The notes below the pieces were generated by a model. It was not told the DNA's origin. It saw only the letters and a list, made by a program, of their open reading frames with translations, and ran no database searches. This document shows, one piece after another, positions 34,738-42,745 of a DNA stretch of 64,000 nucleotides. The translations under genes and the position numbers were made by a program. The DNA is from Sandarakinorhabdus sp. (GTDB taxonomy: Bacteria; Pseudomonadota; Alphaproteobacteria; Sphingomonadales; Sphingomonadaceae): contig JAIMKW010000001.1 in NCBI GenBank assembly GCA_020692215.1, forward strand, positions 1,056,880-1,120,879, in the 5' to 3' direction. Numbering within the stretch: position 1 is the first letter of the stretch; each line of letters starts with the position of its first letter.

Positions 34738-35892
34738 GTGGGCATAGATATTGCGCCGGTCGGCTCCGCAGCCGACCGGCGCGCCTTCGTCGATTTGCCG
34801 TGGCGGCTTTACGCCGGGGACCCCAACTGGGTGCCGCCCCTCAAATCCGAAGTGCATGCGCTGATCAGCGGAGCGAAAACGAACCCCTGGTTTCTGCACG
34901 GTCGTGCGGCATTTTTCCTGGCGCGCCGCGAGGGCGAAGTTGTCGGCCGAATTTCAGCCCAGGTGTGCGATCTTGTTCAGGAGCGCAGGCCTGGTCTCGG
35001 CCAGTGGGGGCTTTTTGAATGTGTGGATGATCCGGCTGTTTCAGCGGCGCTGATTGCGGCTGCGGAAGGGTGGCTTCTTCAGCAGGGCATGGTGCGCGCG
35101 CAGGGGCCGATCAGTATCTCCATTTGGGATGAGCCCGGGCTGCTGGTGCAGGGCTTTGAAACCCCACCAACCGTCATGATGGGCCACCATCTGCCCCGAT
35201 ATGAGGCGATGGTGCTGGCTTCTGGCTATGCCGGCGTCAAGGATCTTCATTGCTGGGATCTGCGTGTGGACCAGCCCTTTCCCGAATTGATCAACCGGAT
35301 CGTTGCTGCCGGCGAGAAGAACAAGCGCATCAGGATTCGCGAACTCGACATGGCACGCTATGACGAGGAAGCAGCACTGCTGCTCGACATTCTGAATGAG
35401 GCATGGGGCAACAACTGGGGGTTTGTGCCGCTGACGCCAGCCGAGATTGCCCATGTCGGGAAAAAATTGAAGCCCATTGCCTTCCCGCATCTCGTGCGGA
35501 TCGCCGAATATGATGGTGAACCCGTCGCGTTCATGATCACGCTGCCCAACATCAACGAATTGCTGCGGGATCTCGATGGCAGGTTATTTCCCTTTGGCTG
35601 GGCCAAGCTGCTCTGGCGGCTTCGCAAGCCACAGACACAGATCATGCGCGTTCCGTTGATGGGCGTGCGCCGGAAGCTTCAGGGATCGCGGACAGCCTCG
35701 TTGCTTGCGTTCATGATGATCGAATTCATTCGTCGCGAGGCTGTGGTGCAGAACGGTGCGAAATATGGAGAGATCGGCTGGATACTTGATGACAACGGGC
35801 CGATGATTTCGATTGCCGAGGCTATCAACGCCAAGGTCTGCAAGACGTACCGGATCTATGAAAAGGATATCGCACCAATAGCCGAGTCGTGA
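34738..35892 (+). CDS. GNAT-like N-acyltransferase family protein, possible bacterial ceramide synthase
   Basis: This 384-residue protein begins with GTG at 34738, right after the hydroxylase stop. RAFVDLPWRLYAGDPNWVPPL near the N-terminus is typical of large GNAT-related proteins found in alphaproteobacteria. A second half resembles a double GNAT fold (RIRELDMARYDEEAALLLDI..., EPVAFMITLPNINELL). Caulobacter's bacterial ceramide synthase is a GNAT-superfamily protein of similar size, and sphingomonads make sphingolipids. That assignment is inference from family, lineage and the adjacent hydroxylase, not shown by a diagnostic residue. Confidence 0.62.
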   Translation: MGIDIAPVGSAADRRAFVDLPWRLYAGDPNWVPPLKSEVHALISGAKTNPWFLHGRAAFFLARREGEVVGRISAQVCDLVQERRPGLGQWGLFECVDDPAVSAALIAAAEGWLLQQGMVRAQGPISISIWDEPGLLVQGFETPPTVMMGHHLPRYEAMVLASGYAGVKDLHCWDLRVDQPFPELINRIVAAGEKNKRIRIRELDMARYDEEAALLLDILNEAWGNNWGFVPLTPAEIAHVGKKLKPIAFPHLVRIAEYDGEPVAFMITLPNINELLRDLDGRLFPFGWAKLLWRLRKPQTQIMRVPLMGVRRKLQGSRTASLLAFMMIEFIRREAVVQNGAKYGEIGWILDDNGPMISIAEAINAKVCKTYRIYEKDIAPIAES

Positions 35893-35987
35893 TGCAATTC
35901 GGCCGGTGGGTTCACGATGGTGCAATCAGTGGCTGACATAGAATCATTAACGGGTTATGGTGCATCCAGTGCCCTGGCTATCAAGAG

Positions 35988-36707
35988 GTGCAGACATTGG
36001 GTTCGACTCAGCTTTCTGATGTTGACTTGGCGGGGCGCGTAGCGCGCCTGAGCGCCGGGCAGCGTGAATGCCTCGACCTTGTCGACGACCACGCGACCTC
36101 CAAGGAAATCGCCCGCCAACTGGGGATTTCCCGGCATACGGTTGATGCAAGGCTGCGGGGCGCAATCCAGACACTGGGCGTAACAAGCCGTCGCGAGGCC
36201 GCGATCATATTCCGCGCTGCGATGCAGGCGCAGGCCTATCAACCATTGGCATATCAATCGCCGCGGATTGTTTCCGCCGCCACAAGGATCGAAACCTCGT
36301 CGCAAGAATTTCCTTGCGGAGAGATCGACGATGTCACGGACAGAGCCACAGGCAATGCTGATACCGGCCAAGCCGGAGCCGCAAGCCCTGCCATGCTGCG
36401 CCCGGCGGCCATCGGTGACCGCCGTTCTGCACCGGAGCACATTTCCGGGCGCTCTGCTCCAGAGTTCGAGCCGGCCTATGTGGCCGACAGTGCAGTCTGG
36501 TCTGCAGCTTCGTTCCCGGATATCCGCTCTGCGCCCCGCCAGCCTGCTGGGGGGCGGGGGCAGCCTCTCCTTCGGTTGTGGGGGGGCGCCAATGACCTGA
36601 GCCCCCACCAACGCCTGATCGGCATTTTCATCGTGATGATCGCTGGAATGCTGGCCTTCGGACTTCTGTTGTCGGGAATATCGGCGCTCACGCTGCTTCG
36701 TACCTGA
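35988..36707 (+). CDS. membrane-tethered HTH (LuxR-type) regulator
   Basis: This is a 239-residue protein. Residues about 20-75 form a LuxR/GerE-type helix-turn-helix (LSAGQRECLDLV, SKEIARQLGISRHTVDARL). Residues about 80-205 are low-complexity and polar, and residues about 211-233 (IGIFIVMIAGMLAFGLLLSG) are a single C-terminal transmembrane helix. The DNA-binding domain is therefore at the N-terminus and cytoplasmic, tied to the membrane by its tail, with no receiver or sensor domain. GTG 35988 has a purine-rich AAGAG before it. TTG 35997 is an alternative. Target genes are unknown. Confidence 0.78.
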   Translation: MQTLGSTQLSDVDLAGRVARLSAGQRECLDLVDDHATSKEIARQLGISRHTVDARLRGAIQTLGVTSRREAAIIFRAAMQAQAYQPLAYQSPRIVSAATRIETSSQEFPCGEIDDVTDRATGNADTGQAGAASPAMLRPAAIGDRRSAPEHISGRSAPEFEPAYVADSAVWSAASFPDIRSAPRQPAGGRGQPLLRLWGGANDLSPHQRLIGIFIVMIAGMLAFGLLLSGISALTLLRT

Positions 36708-36716
36708 CGCACCCTG

Positions 36717-36736
36717 TATTCACCCATATTCACCCA
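36717..36736 (+). repeat. 10-bp direct duplication (TATTCACCCA x2)
   Basis: Two perfect head-to-tail copies of tattcaccca lie just after the HTH gene and about 34 bp upstream of the start of the next small gene. They could form a regulatory site for that gene or be a simple replication slip. Confidence 0.8.
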
Positions 36737-36769
36737 TCCCGGCGTGGCCGGCGATGGAAGGAGACTTTT

Positions 36770-37117
36770 ATGTCCAAGCAACGCCGCGAAGCCGCCAACA
36801 TGGTTGCCCAAACCCTTTTCGCCACCGAGACCGCCATCGACGGCGCTCTCGCCAAGGCAGCCCAGTTCGTTGGCACCATGCCTGTGGCTCGCCAGGATGC
36901 ACGCCTTTCGGCTGTCGTTGGCCAGGAAGCGATGGATCATGCCGTGAACGCGCTGGCCGCGCTGAACGAAGCGCGCCGCGCTGTCGTCGCCGCCCACAAT
37001 GCGCTGTTTGAAGTGCAGGGCCAGATTGGCCTGGGTGCAGTGAACTTCGGTGGTCTTGTCGACAAGCCGCCCTATGAGCAGGCGTCCCTGCGCCAATTGC
37101 GGTCGGTGGCTGCCTGA
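36770..37117 (+). CDS. small helical protein, unknown function
   Basis: This is a 115-residue protein with a good ribosome site (AAGGAG at 36758, then ATG 36770). It is Ala-rich and mostly helical (QRREAANMVAQTLFATETA, EAMDHAVNALAALNEARRA), without a signal peptide or transmembrane helix. The C-terminal part has VNFGGLVDKPPYEQAS. I do not recognise a family. It lies between a membrane-tethered regulator and a small membrane protein. The strong start and codon use argue that it is expressed. Confidence 0.7.
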   Translation: MSKQRREAANMVAQTLFATETAIDGALAKAAQFVGTMPVARQDARLSAVVGQEAMDHAVNALAALNEARRAVVAAHNALFEVQGQIGLGAVNFGGLVDKPPYEQASLRQLRSVAA

Positions 37118-37191
37118 TCGAGTTCGGTGAAACTGATGTTCGTTGCGATATCGGAGGCCGGCATGCCGTTGCGAAATTGGAGGCGACGCCC

Positions 37192-37605
37192 TTGACGTTG
37201 CATCACATCCTATTCCTCTCTGTGCTGGGTGTGGCCGTGTTTGTCGCTTTCTGGCACGGAGGCCGGGATGAGCGTGCTGCTGCAATTGCGTTGCTGGCAG
37301 CGACTGGACTAACGCCAGTAGCGCTCAGCCATGGCTATGCGTCTCCAGAGGTGGGTGTCGTGATTGTGGACATGGCTGTTTTTGCCATCCTGGCCATGAT
37401 TGCCCTTCGCTCTTCGTCCTTTTGGCCCATGTGGGCGGCGGGCTTCCAGCTGTGTGCGCTTGCTGTTCATCTTGCGGCAGCGCAGATGCCGCACATGATG
37501 CCGGGCGCCTATGCCGAGACACTTGTGATCTGGTCTTATCCTGTCCTTGCCTCTCTTGGCTTAGGCGCATGGTTTGAAGCGGGAAATCGTCATGGGCAGG
37601 GCTAG
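37192..37605 (+). CDS. small polytopic membrane protein, unknown function
   Basis: The product has about 137 residues and four predicted helices (HHILFLSVLGVAVFVAFWHG, AAAIALLAATGLTPVAL, VIVDMAVFAILAMIAL, FQLCALAVHLAAA), followed by an amphipathic end. TTG 37192 is preferred because GGAGG lies at 37179 with good spacing. TTG 37177 is also open. His and Met residues in HLAAAQMPHMMPG are the only notable polar membrane features. The 3' end overlaps the start of radC by 14 bases. Confidence 0.6.
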   Translation: MTLHHILFLSVLGVAVFVAFWHGGRDERAAAIALLAATGLTPVALSHGYASPEVGVVIVDMAVFAILAMIALRSSSFWPMWAAGFQLCALAVHLAAAQMPHMMPGAYAETLVIWSYPVLASLGLGAWFEAGNRHGQG

Positions 37606-38275
37606 TCTCAACATGGGTATGGCCCGGACAGCGATGGCAGGCATGGCGGTTCCGCCACCAACAGCTGTGCAGGATTCCCAGCCGCGGGACCGCTGGCTCC
37701 TGATGCGCTTGCTGGCGGCCGGGCAGAGCATGCCGCGCCTGGCAGACAAGCTGATCGATGAGAGGGGCTCACTGGGGTCTGTGCTGTCAACCAGCGAGGA
37801 GCGGTTGCGCCAGCTTGGGGCCGATTCCAACGGGATCGCCATGTTGGGGCTGCTGAAGGAAGCGATCAGCGCTGTGCTGGAGCGCGGCGTAAGCGATCGG
37901 CCGCTGATCGACCGGAGCGATGCGCTGGCCGATGCGATGCATAGCGAGATGGCGTATCTTCCGATCGAACAGGTTCGCGTGGCTTTCCTTGATGCCGGTC
38001 GCCGGCTCATGCGGGTCGAGATCATGAACAGCGGTTCGGTCCGGCTGGCGCACATCTATCCATCCGAAATCGCACGGCGTTGCCTGGAGCTCTCTGCGTC
38101 GGCTGTAATCCTTGTCCACAATCATCCCTCGGGCGACCCTGCGCCGTCACCAGATGATGTTCTGATGACAAGGCGGGTTCGCCAAGCGCTGGAAGCAATC
38201 GAGGTGCATCTGTGCGATCATCTTGTGATCGGCCGAAAGGGCACAGTGAGCTTTGCTGAAAGCGGGCTCCTTTGA
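37592..38275 (+). CDS. radC: RadC family JAB-domain protein
   Basis: This 227-residue protein has a helix-hairpin-helix-like N-part (RDRWLLMRLLAAGQSMPRLADKLID) and a C-terminal JAB/MPN metalloprotease-like domain with the zinc motif HNHPSGDPAPSPDD. Despite its name the role of RadC in DNA repair is not established. The ATG at 37592 is preferred; a TTG at 37574 would add six residues. The gene ends the plus-strand block and is followed by the 650-bp gap. Confidence 0.88.
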   Translation: MGRASLNMGMARTAMAGMAVPPPTAVQDSQPRDRWLLMRLLAAGQSMPRLADKLIDERGSLGSVLSTSEERLRQLGADSNGIAMLGLLKEAISAVLERGVSDRPLIDRSDALADAMHSEMAYLPIEQVRVAFLDAGRRLMRVEIMNSGSVRLAHIYPSEIARRCLELSASAVILVHNHPSGDPAPSPDDVLMTRRVRQALEAIEVHLCDHLVIGRKGTVSFAESGLL

Positions 38276-38928
38276 AAAAACGGCTAAAAAGCTGTGGCGG
38301 GTATATCAACCGTTCACATATCAATCCTCGTCACTTGCCCTCGGCGCAGCACGGCGACAGAGTTAGCATATCAGCGGTGGGTGCCGGCTTCAGTTTGGCA
38401 TTCGCGAGATTTGAAAGGAACCAGGTCTGAACGAACATGTGGCACGGCAGGCGCACCCTCATGCGCCGCAAAGCGGTTCAGGTGCGAAAGCGCCAGGGAG
38501 CCGATCCGCCGGAGCGACATGTCAGACGTGAACTGAAAACGGCATGTCCGGGCCCTCCCTTGGACTTACCGTGGTGACGGTGGCACCTGAATTTCCGACC
38601 CTGCGGGAGCCACCGTCACCGAACATTAAGCGGGTGAATCCGTAATTGATATCGGATTCTGCGTGCAGGTTTGTGCGCCCCAGCGATATTCTGACTTTGA
38701 AGTGTGATGCAATAAACATCACTGATGGCGAGACCAGCGGACGCGATCAGAATTTCTGACCATGGCTTTGCGTTTTCGCCAAAGCCGATCCTATGGCGCG
38801 GTTGATCTGCCGTTTTTGGGGAATGCTGTTGCGGGCAACCCGAGTCGCCTGTTCCACCCTTCACGCACCGGCACATCCTGCTCCCAAGGGGCCGAGCATG
38901 TCGGGATCGGGGCTTTGGGACAACTCAG
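38276..38928. other. 650-bp intergenic gap between radC and xth without a convincing gene
   Basis: This is by far the longest non-coding stretch in the window. Short open frames occur on both strands, but they are Arg-rich or lack start signals and family likeness. It holds strong dyads around 38544-38659 and a hairpin near the 3' side of xth (TCCCAA at 38882 pairing with TTGGGA at 38915, with CCGA/TCGG inside). The latter lies just downstream of xth on the minus strand and could be a weak terminator, although no T-run follows. Confidence 0.6.
38544..38659 (-). ncRNA. candidate structured RNA (perfect 12-bp stem plus second hairpin)
   Basis: A perfect 12-bp inverted repeat, ggtgacggtggc at 38573-38584 and gccaccgtcacc at 38609-38620, encloses a 24-nt loop. 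Outer six-base arms at 38544-38549 and 38621-38626 can also pair; on the minus strand this uses a G-U pair where the plus strand would have a C-A mismatch. A second hairpin (gaatccg 38636, cggattc 38653) lies beside it. The minus strand also carries ATGTTCG and CCAAGGG elements that loosely recall 6S RNA, but the size and layout do not fit well. Class and strand are uncertain. Confidence 0.3.
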
Positions 38929-39717
38929 TCAGCAGAGTTCCACCCAGACCGGAACATGGTCACTGGCCCGTTCAGCCGCCCTGACATCGCGGTCAATGCC
39001 GGACTCCAGCAAGCGGTCCGCAGCGGCAGGTGACAGCATGAGGTGATCGATCCGAAGACCCCAGTTTTTCTGCCATGCCCCTGCCTGATAGTCCCAGAAG
39101 GTGTAGCAGTCCGTGTGGGGAAACCTTGCACGAATGGCATCGGTCCACCCATTTGCAGCCAGTTCTCGGAATCGGCCCCGTGATTCGGGCTGCACCAGGG
39201 CATCGCCAGCCATCATGTCCGGTCGGGCGAGGTCCATATCGGTCGGGCACACATTCCAGTCGCCTGCAAGGATAACCGGGCTTTCGGTGGCCAGAAGTTC
39301 CGCGGCCCTTGCGGCAAGCCGATCCATCCATGCCAGTTTGTAGTCGAACTTGGGGCCAGGCACCGGATTGCCGTTGGGCAGATACAGGCACGCAAAATGC
39401 ACACCGCCGACAACCGCCTCGATCCAGCGGGATTGCACATCTTCCACGCCATCGGGCCCGTTCCCGTCGGCATTTGCCAATCCGCGCCGAACTTCCTGTG
39501 CGGGCTCACGCGACAGTATAGCAACCCCGTTGAAGCCCTTCTGGCCATGCACGAGGGCATGATAGCCCGCATCTTCGATCGCCTTGAAGGGAAATCGCTC
39601 TGTCTCGGTCTTGATTTCCTGCAGGCCCACAACGTCGGGTTTAGCGGCTGCCAGCCACTCCAGCAACCGTGGGAGGCGCGCACCAATCCCGTTCACATTG
39701 AAGGTTGCGAACTTCAC
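38929..39717 (-). CDS. xth: exodeoxyribonuclease III
   Basis: This 262-residue AP endonuclease / 3'-5' exonuclease acts in base excision repair. All active-site parts are present: TFNVNGIGAR at the N-terminus, LQEIKTE (metal-binding Glu), GDWNVCPTDMD, FWDYQAGAWQKNWGLRIDHL and the C-terminal SDHVPV Asp-His pair. Its ATG overlaps the stop of the upstream ErpA-like gene by four bases (both on the minus strand), so the two are coupled. Confidence 0.95.
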   Translation of the reverse strand: MKFATFNVNGIGARLPRLLEWLAAAKPDVVGLQEIKTETERFPFKAIEDAGYHALVHGQKGFNGVAILSREPAQEVRRGLANADGNGPDGVEDVQSRWIEAVVGGVHFACLYLPNGNPVPGPKFDYKLAWMDRLAARAAELLATESPVILAGDWNVCPTDMDLARPDMMAGDALVQPESRGRFRELAANGWTDAIRARFPHTDCYTFWDYQAGAWQKNWGLRIDHLMLSPAAADRLLESGIDRDVRAAERASDHVPVWVELC

Positions 39718-40043
39718 ACCGAAAACGAAGTGCCGCAGCCGCAGTTGGATGAAGCGTTCGGGTTGCGAACCTGGAAAGCGGCACCGCCCAGATTTTCGAC
39801 ATAGTCGACAACCGAACCGGCAACCAGCGGCAGGCTCATGCTGTCGACCACAAGGCCGACGCCATCTGTCAGGACCTCCACATCGTCGTCAGCCGGCGTC
39901 CGGGCCAGCTCGAAGCGGTATTGGAAGCCGGCGCACCCGCCTCCATCGACCGACAAGCGCAATCTGGGTGTAGGCAGCCCCTGGCGGGCGGCGATCACGG
40001 CAACGCGGGCTGCCGCGGCGGGCGTGAGGGCAATATCAGGCAT
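39714..40043 (-). CDS. erpA: iron-sulfur cluster insertion protein, ErpA/IscA family
   Basis: This 109-residue A-type carrier has the three conserved cysteines, one in DGGGCAGFQY and two in NCGCGTSF at the C-terminus. It passes Fe-S clusters to apo-proteins. The ATG 40043 (MPDIALTPAAAARV) matches the family start; an upstream in-frame ATG would add an Arg/Pro-rich extension. Assignment to ErpA rather than IscA rests on its position outside any isc or suf cluster. Confidence 0.88.
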   Translation of the reverse strand: MPDIALTPAAAARVAVIAARQGLPTPRLRLSVDGGGCAGFQYRFELARTPADDDVEVLTDGVGLVVDSMSLPLVAGSVVDYVENLGGAAFQVRNPNASSNCGCGTSFSV

Positions 40044-40109
40044 GACCAAAGACGTAGGACGAAGAGGCCATGTTCGCAAGGCACAGGGGCGCGGTAGCCC
40101 CGAAGAAGG

Positions 40110-41285
40110 CTATTGTGCGGAAGCCAGGCTCGGGCCTGCGGCATCCTTCTTGAAGGCGAGCAGATAGTTGGACGCTTCAACGAAGGGGCGCGGGTTCACG
40201 GGCTGGCCGTCGATCCGCACTTCATAGTGGAGGTGAGTGCCCGTGGAGCGGCCTGTGGAACCCATTCCGCCGATTCGGTCGCCCATTTCCACCTTGTCTC
40301 CCACGCTGACGCGGATGCTGGACATATGGGCATAGCGGGTCATGATTCCACGGCCGTGGTCAATGTCCACTGCGTTGCCGTAGGCGCCGAAGGGGCCAGC
40401 CCTGACAACACGGCCTGCGGCGGCTGCCATGATTGGTTCACCGTGCGACCCGGCGAGATCGAGCCCGGCATGCTGTGCCCCGCGGCCATGGAACGGATCG
40501 TAGCGAAAGCCGAACCCGGATGTCAGAGTGTAGGATCTGGCGGGGACAAAGGCCGGCAGGGATGCCATCGCGCCTTCCAGCTGTTCCACACGCTGCCAGT
40601 TCACGAACAGCTCGGCAAAGCGCGGGTCGGCACCGTTGTTGCCGTCCTCGTTGGCTGGAATGAACGGGCCACCAAGCCCGGTCCGGGTGAACCGTCCTGC
40701 CGATTGGGCAATGAAACGGTTGGGGTTCAAACCCAGGCGGCCAATGAGAGCCTCGGCATCGCGGAGGCGGGTTTCGGCTGTGGCGGAGGCCTTGTCGACC
40801 AGCGCCAGCTGTTTTTGTTCAAGGGCGGCAAAGGGAGCCAGAACGCCGGCCGTCGCGGCAGCGTCGGCGGAAACCTTGCCTGTGCTGCGGGGAAGAAGGC
40901 CGGCAAGGTCATTGCCGCGGGCCCGGCCTGTCAGGAGCGCATCGAGGAACTGTTGGCGGGCTTCAATCCGTTCGGCGGTGGTTGCGACGCTTCCCTTGAG
41001 TGCCGCAGTATCGGCCTTGAGGGCCTGAACCTGGGCGGCCATCCGGGCCAGTTCGGCTTCGGTTTTTCTGTCGGAAGCCTCGTCGGCGTTGGCGCCGCTC
41101 ACCGTGGTGACGGCAAGCCATCCGGCGATCATGGCTGCAGAAGCGATTCCCATAAGCTGTTCGCGCGTCCCGATGCTTAGAGACCGTTGCCTGCCGTGGG
41201 ATTCGATGTGTATTCGCCGCTCCGGGAGAAGCGTTGATACAGTACAGGTTAGGCGCGCATAAGCACGGCTGACATGTTCCTGCAT
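40110..41285 (-). CDS. M23 family metallopeptidase, membrane-anchored
   Basis: This is a 391-residue protein: a polar N-terminus, a transmembrane or signal-anchor segment (about residues 45-63, MGIASAAMIAGWLAVTTVSG), a coiled coil (about residues 70-115) and a C-terminal LytM/M23 domain. The zinc ligands are visible in QHAGLDLAG and THLHYEV, with RYAHMSSI between. Intact ligands suggest a peptidoglycan endopeptidase rather than an activator. It would act in the periplasm on cross-links during growth or division. Confidence 0.9.
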   Translation of the reverse strand: MQEHVSRAYARLTCTVSTLLPERRIHIESHGRQRSLSIGTREQLMGIASAAMIAGWLAVTTVSGANADEASDRKTEAELARMAAQVQALKADTAALKGSVATTAERIEARQQFLDALLTGRARGNDLAGLLPRSTGKVSADAAATAGVLAPFAALEQKQLALVDKASATAETRLRDAEALIGRLGLNPNRFIAQSAGRFTRTGLGGPFIPANEDGNNGADPRFAELFVNWQRVEQLEGAMASLPAFVPARSYTLTSGFGFRYDPFHGRGAQHAGLDLAGSHGEPIMAAAAGRVVRAGPFGAYGNAVDIDHGRGIMTRYAHMSSIRVSVGDKVEMGDRIGGMGSTGRSTGTHLHYEVRIDGQPVNPRPFVEASNYLLAFKKDAAGPSLASAQ

Positions 41286-41407
41286 TCGCTTTTCTGACCC
41301 CTTTGTGGCAAACCGAATAGCCCGGCCGACACGATCTTTGGTTATTGTTGCTGCCTCAACCGCTCCCGACCGCCCGCCCCGAAAGACGCCTAGTCGGTTA
41401 CGATTGG

Positions 41408-42214
41408 TTACGGTTTAGAGGCAGGACTGCCCGTGCCAAGCATGGTGTACCAGTCTGTCGTCAAACCGGCCTGCTGCCGCGCTGAAACGTTGAACGGGGG
41501 CTTAATGGGGCCCCGGAAGAACCGATTCACCATCGTTCGGAACAGCAGAACCGGATCTGACACTGATTCGGAACACAGATGCCGGAACCATCGGTTGCCG
41601 GTTTCCACATGGCCGATTTCGTCGGCCAATATCGCAATCAGAACATTGGCGGTGCAGGTATCCCCCTGTGCTTCGAACCGATCGATCATTGCCGGAGTCA
41701 CGTCCAGCCCGCGCGCTTCCAGCACCTGCGGCACAACTGCAAGGCGCGCCATGAGATCGTGGGCTGTTGCCTGTGCTGCCTCCCACAGGCCGTCATGCGC
41801 GGGGAGGTCTCCATAGGCGCCGCCTGCGTCGGCCAGCAGCGCTGAAAGCATGCCGAAGTGCCGTGCTTCATCGTCGGCCACCTTCAGCCAGTCATTGGTG
41901 AAGGCCGCTGGCATCGCGGGGCCCCAACGGCCTGCCATGTCGATCGCGAGGTCGATGGCGTTGAGTTCGATATGGGCAAGCGCGTGCAGCAGCGCGAAAC
42001 GGGATCGCGCGCTTCCCGCGCGACCACGCTTGGGCATGGCGCCGGGCGACAGCAATTCCGGGCGGGCAGGGCGCGCCGGCCTGTCGGGCATGGCTTGTGG
42101 CTCGCTGGCAACCGCAATGGCGCCGGCGCGCCATCTGTTGTGCAAGGCGCGAGCAGCCAATGCCTTGGCGCCTGCATCGGCCGTCAGCAGAACGCCAATG
42201 CAGGCAGAGCGCAG
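41408..42214 (-). CDS. DUF455 ferritin-like domain protein, start uncertain
   Basis: This all-helical protein has di-iron-type motifs HALAHIELNAIDLA, DDEARHFGML and ADEIGHVETGNRW, typical of the DUF455 ferritin-like family of unknown function. The family N-terminus (SACIGVLLTADAGAKALAARAL) has no ATG, GTG or TTG before it in frame except an ATG at 42334, deep inside the bcp gene, which would add an Arg-rich shadow. CTG 42214 gives 268 residues, about the family length. ATG 42091 (MPDRPARP) would cut conserved sequence. It follows bcp on the same strand. Confidence 0.78.
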   Translation of the reverse strand: MRSACIGVLLTADAGAKALAARALHNRWRAGAIAVASEPQAMPDRPARPARPELLSPGAMPKRGRAGSARSRFALLHALAHIELNAIDLAIDMAGRWGPAMPAAFTNDWLKVADDEARHFGMLSALLADAGGAYGDLPAHDGLWEAAQATAHDLMARLAVVPQVLEARGLDVTPAMIDRFEAQGDTCTANVLIAILADEIGHVETGNRWFRHLCSESVSDPVLLFRTMVNRFFRGPIKPPFNVSARQQAGLTTDWYTMLGTGSPASKP

Positions 42215-42267
42215 GGTCTCAGCTTTGATGGCACATCCTTCTCGTGCCAGTGCCCGTCGTGCCGGTT

Positions 42268-42732
42268 CTAGCCAAGCTCTTGCGCGGCCTTCAAGACGGC
42301 CTCTGCGTGGCCGGGCACCTTCACCTTGCGCCACACGGCAGCCACCTTGCCATCCGGCCCGATCAGGAAGGTCGACCGGTCGATCCCCATATATTTGCGG
42401 CCATACATCGCCTTTTCCACCCAGGCGCCAAAAGCCTCCACCGTCTGTCCCTCAGGGTCGGAGCCCAGCATCACGCCGAGTTTGTGCTTCTGTGCAAATT
42501 TGGTGTGGCTGGCGACCGAATCCTTGGAAACGCCCAGAACAGTTGTTCCCGCAGCGGCAAATGCCTCGGCGAGTGCCGTGAACTGCAGGCCTTCGGTTGT
42601 GCAGCCGGGCGTGTCGTCTTTCGGATAGAAATAGACCACCAGCTTCTTTCCAGCGAAATCCGCAAGGCTGACAGAGCCTTCGGTTGTTTCCAGAGTGAAG
42701 GCCGGTGCGGGGCTTCCAACGTCGATGCTCAT
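42268..42732 (-). CDS. bcp: thioredoxin-dependent peroxiredoxin, BCP type with one cysteine
   Basis: This 154-residue BCP/PrxQ peroxiredoxin reduces hydroperoxides. The peroxidatic Cys is in YPKDDTPGCTTEGLQF. The resolving Cys five residues later, usual in two-Cys BCP proteins, is replaced (Gly-Leu region), and I see no other Cys in the chain. It should therefore work as a one-Cys enzyme with an external thiol. It lies 13 bp downstream of glnE. Confidence 0.93.
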   Translation of the reverse strand: MSIDVGSPAPAFTLETTEGSVSLADFAGKKLVVYFYPKDDTPGCTTEGLQFTALAEAFAAAGTTVLGVSKDSVASHTKFAQKHKLGVMLGSDPEGQTVEAFGAWVEKAMYGRKYMGIDRSTFLIGPDGKVAAVWRKVKVPGHAEAVLKAAQELG

Positions 42733-42745
42733 GGCGAATTGTCCT

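Noticed and set aside
38294..38536. 80-codon frame in the radC-xth gap
   Set aside because: It is Arg/Cys-rich, lacks a ribosome site and family likeness, and overlaps the region of RNA-like dyads.
38544..38659. Firm call of 6S RNA for the dyads in the radC-xth gap
   Set aside because: Only short elements resemble 6S RNA. The stem is too continuous and the molecule too short, so it is listed only as a candidate structured RNA.
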